A stretch of DNA of 11,811 nt from an uncultured Pedobacter sp. (GTDB lineage: Bacteria; Bacteroidota; Bacteroidia; Sphingobacteriales; Sphingobacteriaceae), in NCBI GenBank assembly GCA_946478755.1, contig CAMLDJ010000164.1:1-11811 (forward strand). The letters are read 5' to 3'. Positions 7,108-11,811 of this stretch are shown piece by piece (position 1 is the first letter of the stretch; each line of letters starts with the position of its first letter). Both the position numbers and the translations under genes were made by a program. Under the pieces are notes generated by a model. The model ran no database searches. It was not told where the DNA came from and saw only the letters and a program-made list of their open reading frames with translations.

Positions 7108-9582
7108 TTAAAATTTCAAATTAAGCGAAAGTAGGAAATTAGTTCCTGCCTGGGGAAAGTAAAAGTTTTCTGTGACCGTTGCCCATGGGTAAATTGAGCT
7201 ATAGGTATAACCGTTGCTTTCATATTTTTTGTTCAGGATGTTGTTGGCCAATATCCCGATGTTAATATTTCTGATGCCTTTCAAACTGAAGTCATAGCCA
7301 AGCCTGGCATTATTTACCCAATAAGCATCCAGCTTGCGGCTTTCGTTCTGGGTATTGTCCATATACTGTTTGCTGACATACTTGCTTTGCCATGCTAGGG
7401 CAAGGCCCGATAATGGCTTGTAAACGAACTCGCCAAAAAGCACGCTGTTAGGCGAGAAGGAGATGTCAGGATTTGCGTAAGTGGTAGCCTGTACATTGAT
7501 CAATTCGAAATCACTGTCATACTCGGACACATAGTCGATGTAATTCTTGATTTTGTTTCTGCTCAACGCGGCATTGGCATTTAGAGCGAATTTAGGACTG
7601 ATGATGTAAGACGCATCCAGTTCAAGACCTATACGCGAGCTTTTATCTACGTTTTGACGATAGGCATCGGAATATTCGTTGATCTCTCCTGTAAAAATCA
7701 GCTGATCTTTATAAAACATTCCATATACATTAACACCGGCGTTAAGGATGTTGTTTTTGAAGCGGTAACCGGCCTCAACATTGTTTAAGCGTTCTGGCTT
7801 AGGGATATCAAGATCATCTTTTAGATTGGTAAAGTCATCGCGGTTTGGCTCTTTGTTGGCCACACTAAACGAGGCATAAATGTTACTTTGTTCGTTAAGG
7901 ACGTAGGTGGCGCCAAATTTAGGATTGAAGAAATCGTAGTTGTTATGAAAGTCCTGTATTTTACGATTCTTATCCGTTCCGGTAATATCATATGCTACAT
8001 TTCTGTATTGAAGGTCGGCAAATAAACTCAGCTGGCTTACCGGACTATAATTAACTTTAGCATAGCTGTTGAAATCATCCTTGTTTCCCTTGCCGTCATA
8101 GTAGTGATAATCGTTTGCGGCAGTTGAGGCATATTGGGCCCATATCACTTCTCCGAAGTGCTTGCCGCGGTACTGATTATAAGCTCCGCCAAGGGTGAAA
8201 TTTAAATCGCGTCCAGGATTATAATTGAATGAATACGTTAACCCGTAGAAATCATTGTCTAACCAACGGCGACGGACAATATCAGTTCTGCTGATGGTTG
8301 TTCCGTCAATAGTCACATTAGGGAGACCAAGATCTTCAAATTTGCGGCCGGCTTTATACTCCTCGAAATAACCCTTCCCATCCGTATAATGCAAGGCCCC
8401 GTTGAATGAAAATTGCGGGTTAAATTGCTTTGCGTACAAGGCCTGATAATGACTTTGTGTATAGACGTCATTCTGATCCTTATAGGTGAACTGATTATAT
8501 GTCCGGTTGTTGGAATTGAAAAGATTTAAAGAATCTGCTGTAGTGTTATACAGGTAGCCCAGATTATTTTCATAATGTGTCTTCAAGCCTTCAACATCGC
8601 CGCGTAATTTTGCTTCGGGAACTCCGTTCCAGGCCTGGTAGGTCTCTTCTGAACCGCCGAATATGTTGATCCTTAACAGGTCGGTCTTTCCATGATAGGC
8701 ACCTGATAAAAAGAATGACTTCAGATCAGCAGCACTGCGGTCGATAAAGCCGTCAGACTTAATTCGTGATAAACGACCGTCAAAGCTCCATTTGTTGTCA
8801 ATCAGTCCGGTACCTACTTTAACTGTGTTCTTTATCGTGTTAAATGAGCCAAATGTATTGTTTAGTTCCGCGTAGGGCTGATCCGATGACGAGGTAGTCT
8901 GGATATTTAGACTGCCGCCGAAAGCTCCCGCACCATTTGTAGAGGTACCAACGCCACGCTGGATCTGTATGTTATCAACAGAAGAGGCAAAGTCGGGCAT
9001 GTTTACCCAAAAAGTCCCCTGGCTTTCGCTGTCATTATATGGAATGCCGTTTACCGTCACATTTACCCGGCTGGCATCACTGCCTCTTATTCTTATTCCG
9101 GTATAACCTACTCCTGCCCCGGCATCTGAAGTGACTACAACACCAGGTGTGTTGTTCAGGATAAAGGGCAGGTCCTGACCAAAATTATTCTGTTGTATTT
9201 CAGCCTTATCTATGTTTTTATAAGTGCTGGCTGATTTTTGCGTAGCACGTGTGGCCCTTACAATGACTTCGTCGGCAAGAAATGCGGATGGGGCTAATGT
9301 CATGTCAACGATCTCATTGCTGCCAACCTTTACCGTCTTTTCTACCGTTTGATAACCAAGGTAACTTACAATTAGGGTGTAGTTTCCTGTTTTTAAGTTG
9401 TTGAACTGGTATTTGCCTTGTTTGTCTGTTATAATTCCGGCAGCGCTATTTTTAAGTGTCACTGATGCGCCTGGTAAGGTTTTGCCTGATTTTTCGGATA
9501 CGGTTCCAGAAATGCTGAATTGTGCTTTTGCCAGAACAGGCAATAGCAGCGTCGCCATTAAGGCGATAAATAATGTTCTCAA
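7108..9582 (-). CDS. TonB-dependent outer-membrane receptor, probably for thiamine or a precursor
   Basis: The 824-residue protein is an outer-membrane active transporter energised by TonB-ExbB-ExbD. In order it has a signal peptide (1-20, cleavage after LAKA), a carboxypeptidase-regulatory-like beta domain (about 22-100, ISGTVSEKSGKTLPGASV and the GKYQFNNL turn), a probable TonB box DEVIVRA (104-110), a plug domain (about 116-229, with IRIRGSDASRVNVTVNGIPYND and GVGTSTNGAGAFGGS), then a 22-strand-type barrel ending in a terminal phenylalanine (SLNLKF). It lacks a SusD partner, unlike glycan receptors. The start must be TTG at 9582: a stop lies two codons upstream and the first ATG (codon 9) would remove the basic start of the signal peptide. 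A TPP riboswitch 67 bases upstream makes thiamine-related cargo likely; related Bacteroidota receptors under THI elements are known as thiamine receptors. thiE follows by 21 bases. Confidence 0.93.
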   Translation of the reverse strand: MRTLFIALMATLLLPVLAKAQFSISGTVSEKSGKTLPGASVTLKNSAAGIITDKQGKYQFNNLKTGNYTLIVSYLGYQTVEKTVKVGSNEIVDMTLAPSAFLADEVIVRATRATQKSASTYKNIDKAEIQQNNFGQDLPFILNNTPGVVVTSDAGAGVGYTGIRIRGSDASRVNVTVNGIPYNDSESQGTFWVNMPDFASSVDNIQIQRGVGTSTNGAGAFGGSLNIQTTSSSDQPYAELNNTFGSFNTIKNTVKVGTGLIDNKWSFDGRLSRIKSDGFIDRSAADLKSFFLSGAYHGKTDLLRINIFGGSEETYQAWNGVPEAKLRGDVEGLKTHYENNLGYLYNTTADSLNLFNSNNRTYNQFTYKDQNDVYTQSHYQALYAKQFNPQFSFNGALHYTDGKGYFEEYKAGRKFEDLGLPNVTIDGTTISRTDIVRRRWLDNDFYGLTYSFNYNPGRDLNFTLGGAYNQYRGKHFGEVIWAQYASTAANDYHYYDGKGNKDDFNSYAKVNYSPVSQLSLFADLQYRNVAYDITGTDKNRKIQDFHNNYDFFNPKFGATYVLNEQSNIYASFSVANKEPNRDDFTNLKDDLDIPKPERLNNVEAGYRFKNNILNAGVNVYGMFYKDQLIFTGEINEYSDAYRQNVDKSSRIGLELDASYIISPKFALNANAALSRNKIKNYIDYVSEYDSDFELINVQATTYANPDISFSPNSVLFGEFVYKPLSGLALAWQSKYVSKQYMDNTQNESRKLDAYWVNNARLGYDFSLKGIRNINIGILANNILNKKYESNGYTYSSIYPWATVTENFYFPQAGTNFLLSLNLKF

Positions 9583-9607
9583 TTTTTATTTTTTTAGTTA
9601 TACCACT

Positions 9608-9627
9608 GCAAGTAAGGGGGTACTTAC
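9608..9627 (-). promoter_or_regulatory. Expression-platform hairpin with anti-aptamer loop
   Basis: In the receptor leader GTAAGTA (9627-9621) and TACTTGC (9614-9608) can form a 7-bp stem around a loop of CCCCCT. The segment GUACCCCCUU (9623-9614) is also complementary, over 10 positions with one G-U pair, to AAGGGGGUGC (9757-9748) in the 5' strand of the TPP aptamer. The two pairings exclude each other, as expected for a switching sequence. No T run follows, so this is not a simple terminator, and the hairpin ends 25 bases before the start codon. Confidence 0.5.
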
Positions 9628-9648
9628 AATCCTTAAAACTCCATAGCT

Positions 9649-9761
9649 CCAATCCCTACGCCGGCATTATCCGGATCAGGTGCATATATCTGCGTACAAA
9701 TATAATGGGTATGCTCTCAGCCTGTTTTTGTGTTTTTGCAAAACAAGGCACCCCCTTTTGA
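9649..9761 (-). ncRNA. TPP riboswitch (THI element)
   Basis: The aptamer binds thiamine pyrophosphate and normally lowers expression of the downstream gene. Reading the minus strand, all hallmarks are present: GGGGGUGCC opening P2, a P3 arm GCCU-GUUUU/AAAACAGGC with a short loop, the invariant CUGAGA at 9720-9715, ACCC closing P2, then CACCUGAUC and GGAUAAUG leading to GCGUAGGGA at 9661-9653. The P5 stem reads CCGG/CCGG where E. coli thiM has CUGG/CCAG, a compensated change that supports the structure. P1 is short (UCAA/UUGG). It sits 67 bases before the TonB receptor and after the stop of the kinase gene, so it controls the receptor and probably thiE. Confidence 0.97.
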
Positions 9762-9766
9762 TGCGG

Positions 9767-9797
9767 TAAAGGTACCTGCTTATTTTATCAATAGCAA
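9767..9797 (-). promoter_or_regulatory. Promoter of the TPP-riboswitch transcript
   Basis: On the minus strand TTG (9797-9795) is followed after 20 bases by TACCTTTA (9774-9767), one mismatch from the Bacteroidota pair TTG-N19-21-TAnnTTTG. Transcription would start within a few bases of 9761, exactly at the 5' end of the aptamer, and the element lies just after the stop of the upstream kinase gene. This arrangement supports separate transcription of the receptor operon. Confidence 0.65.
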
Positions 9798-9811
9798 GAA
9801 AAGCGACGAGC

Positions 9812-10342
9812 TTAAGTGTGATGAAGGAAATGGTCAACCGCAGCAATAGCATTGTCAAGCCTGCTTTCCTGTCCGCGAATTAGGATATAATTTGCGTTCA
9901 GGGCCTGAAGTTCTTTGTGCCATACCTGCATGAAATACTCGCGTTTATGGGGGAAATCCCGCAGGGGATCTTCCTGCCAGGGCAAATCGATGTCCATTAA
10001 TAAATATAGATCGTAATGATAGTTTGGCAGTGCATTCAGCACCACAGCCGGCGTTTCTCCAAAAACTTCGTCACTCCATATTTTTACAGTCAGAAAGGTG
10101 GTATCACAGAAAATGACCTCCTTTTGTGCGATCGCCAGGATCGATTCTTCCAGGGCCAGCTGTCCGTGAAACATGTTTACTTCGTCCTGCAAATTACAGG
10201 GAGCTGTTAAAGCAGCACAGTAATACCGCGCATATTCAGGTACCCATAGGGTCTGATAATGTGCTGCCAGTTGACTTGTTATGGTCGATTTTCCCGTGCT
10301 TTCGGGGCCAACGACAGCTATTTTTTTAGTTTGCCTGTTCAC
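9812..10342 (-). CDS. NadR-type P-loop nucleoside/vitamin kinase
   Basis: The 176-residue protein is a stand-alone kinase domain resembling the ribosylnicotinamide kinase part of NadR, without the adenylyltransferase and DNA-binding domains of E. coli NadR. Visible are Walker A GPESTGKST (12-20), VPEYAR (34-39), a Walker-B-like strand FCDTT (78-82), and the lid motif DLPWQEDPLRDFP (119-131), the form expected for NadR kinases (DxPWxxDxxRD). It would phosphorylate an imported nucleoside-like vitamin and trap it in the cytoplasm. The GTG start at 10342 overlaps the end of the permease gene by 17 bases, implying translational coupling and joint function. Nicotinamide riboside is the known substrate class. 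Next to a TPP riboswitch and a probable thiamine receptor, thiamine is a reasonable alternative. The kinase fold is well supported; the substrate is open. Confidence 0.85.
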   Translation of the reverse strand: MNRQTKKIAVVGPESTGKSTITSQLAAHYQTLWVPEYARYYCAALTAPCNLQDEVNMFHGQLALEESILAIAQKEVIFCDTTFLTVKIWSDEVFGETPAVVLNALPNYHYDLYLLMDIDLPWQEDPLRDFPHKREYFMQVWHKELQALNANYILIRGQESRLDNAIAAVDHFLHHT

Positions 10343-10937
10343 GGTATAATTTCCTCCAGTCTAAATAACCCACCAATGCGATATAAACATACAAGGCATA
10401 CATGATCGCCGTTGCGTATAAATCTTTCGAAATATACATACCAACATATATCACATCTATGAAGATCCAAATCAGCCAGTTCTGAATAATTTTTCGGGCC
10501 AGAAATATCTGGGCAACCAGGCTGCATGCCGTACAAAAGCTATCCAGATAGGGTAAAGCTGCATCTGTGTTTTTGTAAAGTACTTGTCCAAGCAGGAAGG
10601 TGAAAACAATGATTCCGATAAGAGCAAGCAGCATTTCTTTTTGTCCGACGTCTGCTATCGGTCTTGAAGCATTCGGATTGTTTCTGCTTTTGCTCCAGTA
10701 ATACCAACCATAAATGTTCATGATAAAGAAGTAAACCTGCAAACCCATGTCTGCGTATAATTTTGATTCAAAGAAAATGAACATATATACGACTACGCTG
10801 ACGATGGCGATTGGCCAGTTATAGATATTATTCTTTGCCGCAAGCCACACACACAATATTCCGGTAAATACACCAAGCCATTCTAAGGCGCCGGTTTGGA
10901 TAAGAAATTGGGTGAGGCTATCTTTTATTAATTCCAT
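10326..10937 (-). CDS. PnuC/PnuT-family vitamin permease
   Basis: This inner-membrane protein of the PnuC family facilitates uptake of nicotinamide riboside (PnuC), thiamine (PnuT) or riboflavin (PnuX), usually drawn inward by a cytoplasmic kinase. From the ATG at 10937 it has 203 residues and about seven hydrophobic segments. Family marks include WPIAIVSVVVYMFIFFESKLYAD, of which WPIAIVSV and FFESKLYAD are the conserved ends, then YGWYYWSK, the DSFCTACSLVAQ segment, RKIIQNWLIW with the binding-site W-x-x-W pair, and VDVIY-like IDVIYVGMYISKDLY. An upstream extension to 11012 is open, but it adds a non-membrane stretch without family resemblance, so MELIKDSL is preferred. The gene overlaps the downstream kinase. 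Its position next to a TPP-regulated receptor favours thiamine (pnuT); the ligand cannot be decided from sequence, so no symbol is given. Confidence 0.88.
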   Translation of the reverse strand: MELIKDSLTQFLIQTGALEWLGVFTGILCVWLAAKNNIYNWPIAIVSVVVYMFIFFESKLYADMGLQVYFFIMNIYGWYYWSKSRNNPNASRPIADVGQKEMLLALIGIIVFTFLLGQVLYKNTDAALPYLDSFCTACSLVAQIFLARKIIQNWLIWIFIDVIYVGMYISKDLYATAIMYALYVYIALVGYLDWRKLYREQAN

Positions 10938-10942
10938 CGCCC

Positions 10943-10950
10943 CAAAAGTA
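10943..10950 (-). promoter_or_regulatory. Candidate -7 element before the permease gene
   Basis: Minus-strand TACTTTTG matches TAnnTTTG exactly, with TTT instead of TTG at the -33 position 20 bases upstream. It ends only 5 bases before the ATG, so the mRNA would be nearly leaderless. I found no TPP aptamer motifs (CUGAGA, GGAUAAUG, GUAGGGA) between here and 11250. Confidence 0.3.
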
Positions 10951-11012
10951 CTAAACGTATCTGCATAAAAAAATCCGACAGAGACGGACATCCCTGCCGG
11001 ATAATAAACCAA

Positions 11013-11253
11013 ACAAACTATTTATGAAGATTACCTCTGATAAGGATTCTTATTTGTGTTACTATATAAACGCACATCAGGTACATCTAGTACCCCGAAT
11101 TGGCCCATATACCTTACAGCCGCTTTTCCTGACGCTGTGGTGACCTGCTTTTTTTTAAAACAAAAGATTAGGCCATTTGTATGTAAGGTTATATTTAACA
11201 AGCTTGCAGATGAATACACCTGTACCTAATAAATTAAAGGTTAAACAAAATTG
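11013..11253. other. Intergenic stretch between divergent genes
   Basis: The region between the minus-strand permease and the plus-strand small secreted protein carries no gene I can support. It contains a small inverted repeat, GGTAC-ATCTA-GTACC (11080-11094), and a weak TATATTTA (11190-11197) that could serve the small gene. Short open frames on both strands (plus 11024-11143; minus 11219-11031) have no recognisable features. Confidence 0.5.
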
Positions 11254-11259
11254 ATGAAC

Positions 11260-11577
11260 ATGAAAAGGTCAAGCTTAAAATTTTTAATGGTAACCGGGCT
11301 GTTGCTTGCTCTGGTTGCCTTTACTTTCATTAAAGAGAGTGGTATCAGAGGTAAGATTTTGCCGGCCGACGGCGCATCCGAGGTTCTCGCAATAGCTGGG
11401 ACAGACACACTAAAGACCATGGTAAACAATGGTACTTTTATATTCAGCCCGATTAAGACAGGTACTTATACCATCTGGGTAAAAGCCAAAGCGCCGTATA
11501 AAGATACATCTGTGGAGAATGTGGCTGTTGTCGACAGTGCAATGACGGATATTGGCGACATTAAACTTGAACAGTAG
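11260..11577 (+). CDS. Small exported beta-sandwich protein (carboxypeptidase-regulatory-like)
   Basis: I do not recognise a named gene. From the ATG at 11260 the product has 105 residues: a basic start MKRSSLKF, one hydrophobic segment (about 9-23) acting as signal peptide or anchor, and a beta-rich domain (IRGKILPADGASEVLAIAG, then a GTFIFSPIKTGTYTIWVKA turn and IGDIKLEQ at the end). The pattern of an opening G-x-I strand, a variable loop and a final GxYxxxV strand resembles the carboxypeptidase-regulatory-like domain seen at the N terminus of TonB receptors such as the one in this window. No lipobox cysteine is present. An in-frame ATG at 11254 is equally possible as start. It stands alone, transcribed away from the permease, and ends in a terminator. 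Role unknown; perhaps a periplasmic or surface protein. Confidence 0.7.
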   Translation: MKRSSLKFLMVTGLLLALVAFTFIKESGIRGKILPADGASEVLAIAGTDTLKTMVNNGTFIFSPIKTGTYTIWVKAKAPYKDTSVENVAVVDSAMTDIGDIKLEQ

Positions 11578-11595
11578 TTGCCTGTAGGTATGGAG

Positions 11596-11622
11596 AGGAG
11601 GATGTTTAGTCCTCCTTTTTTA
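11596..11622 (+). terminator. Rho-independent terminator of the small secreted protein gene
   Basis: AGGAGGA (11596-11602) pairs perfectly with TCCTCCT (11610-11616) around a 7-base loop, followed by a T run. It lies 18 bases after the stop codon and isolates the gene from the next promoter. Confidence 0.92.
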
Positions 11623-11647
11623 TTTATGACTGTTTTTTTAAAAATAG

Positions 11648-11678
11648 CTGATTTTTACTGCACAAAACTGTAACTTTG
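11648..11678 (+). promoter_or_regulatory. Promoter of the gene at the window end
   Basis: TAACTTTG (11671-11678) is an exact TAnnTTTG match; CTG (11648-11650), one mismatch from TTG, lies exactly 20 bases upstream. Transcription would start near 11683, giving a leader of about 110 nt before the ATG at 11795. Confidence 0.65.
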
Positions 11679-11681
11679 CAT

Positions 11682-11744
11682 CCCGACAGAAGAGTCGGAG
11701 CTTTACACCATATCAAAGGAATATCTCCAGGCTGATTCCGGTCT
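11682..11744 (+). ncRNA. Unassigned structured 5' leader before putative carB
   Basis: Three hairpins can be drawn in succession: CCGAC/GTCGG (11683-11687 with 11694-11698, six-base loop); GGAGCTTT (11697-11704) with AAAG (11715-11718) and, after a six-base bulge, CTCC (11725-11728); and AGGCTG/CGGTCT (11729-11734 with 11739-11744, loop ATTC, two G-U pairs). The first two compete for GG at 11697-11698. Eight Ts follow at 11755-11762. The structure starts right at the predicted transcription start. It does not match the TPP, SAM, cobalamin or purine consensus that I know. Confidence 0.4.
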
Positions 11745-11794
11745 CAAAACTGCATTTTTTTTACCATATTATACATTAGACTTTTCAAAGCCTT

Positions 11795-11811
11795 ATGCCT
11801 AAAGACACCTC
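11795..11811 (+). CDS. carB: Start of a gene, probably carbamoyl-phosphate synthase large subunit
   Basis: Only five full codons and part of a sixth are visible: MPKDT plus TC, which must encode serine. MPKDTS is the usual N terminus of CarB, the large subunit that makes carbamoyl phosphate for pyrimidine and arginine synthesis. The start is supported by a promoter and a 110-nt leader just upstream. Six residues cannot prove identity; any other protein with this beginning remains possible. Confidence 0.4.

Noticed and set aside
10938..11012. A 25-codon extension of the permease to an upstream start at 11012
   Set aside because: It has no family resemblance and passes over a candidate promoter element; the ATG at 10937 gives a normal N terminus.
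11024..11143. Plus-strand open frame of 39 codons beginning MKITSDKDSYLCYY
   Set aside because: Short, without motif, promoter or family resemblance.
11031..11219. Minus-strand 62-codon open frame in the intergenic region
   Set aside because: No recognisable domain, signal or initiation context; composition is consistent with chance in non-coding DNA. A decayed gene remnant cannot be excluded.
10938..11250. A second TPP riboswitch upstream of the permease
   Set aside because: None of the conserved aptamer segments is present on the minus strand there.
11682..11762. A tRNA gene or classic intrinsic terminator in the leader before the putative carB
   Set aside because: There is no T-loop GTTCGA-type motif or acceptor stem, and the T run lies 10 bases after the last hairpin, too far for a standard terminator.

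Overview
The window reads as chromosomal DNA of a Bacteroidota bacterium, most likely Sphingobacteriaceae (Pedobacter-like). The reasons are a TonB-dependent receptor with an N-terminal carboxypeptidase-regulatory-like domain, no Shine-Dalgarno sequences before genes, several TAnnTTTG promoter elements of the Bacteroidota type, and the housekeeping proteins themselves. I see no insertion sequence, phage gene, CRISPR array, tRNA or rRNA. The genus is an inference.

Positions 1-3324, plus strand, hold translation and nucleotide housekeeping: the 3' part of tsf (EF-Ts) with a strong terminator, a nagA-family deacetylase, then pyrH (UMP kinase) and frr (ribosome recycling factor), closed by a second strong terminator. 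The tsf-pyrH-frr order is widespread in bacteria; here nagA sits inside it. Next comes a type IV ABC exporter half-transporter (3365-5116), whose stop codon overlaps that of a convergent MFS transporter (5113-6390, minus).

Positions 6454-10937, minus strand, form a vitamin-uptake block. In transcription order it has a PnuC/PnuT-type vitamin permease, an overlapping NadR-type P-loop kinase, a promoter and a clear TPP riboswitch (9649-9761), a TonB-dependent receptor, and a divergent ThiE-like protein; the MFS gene follows and may have its own promoter. The simplest reading is TPP-repressed thiamine or thiamine-precursor import: the receptor crosses the outer membrane, the permease the inner membrane, a kinase traps the vitamin, and ThiE joins salvaged moieties. 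The riboswitch lies between the permease-kinase pair and the receptor, so it directly controls only the receptor and genes after it. The pair could instead serve nicotinamide riboside salvage.

Positions 11013-11811 hold a 240-base intergenic stretch, a small secreted beta-sandwich protein (11260-11577, plus) with a terminator, and a promoter followed by an unassigned structured leader of about 110 nt. That leader precedes the first codons of a gene starting MPKDTS, probably carB.

The strongest leads are the permease-kinase-riboswitch-receptor layout, a 10-nt anti-aptamer segment downstream of the TPP aptamer, altered ThiE active-site positions, and the structured leader before the putative carB.
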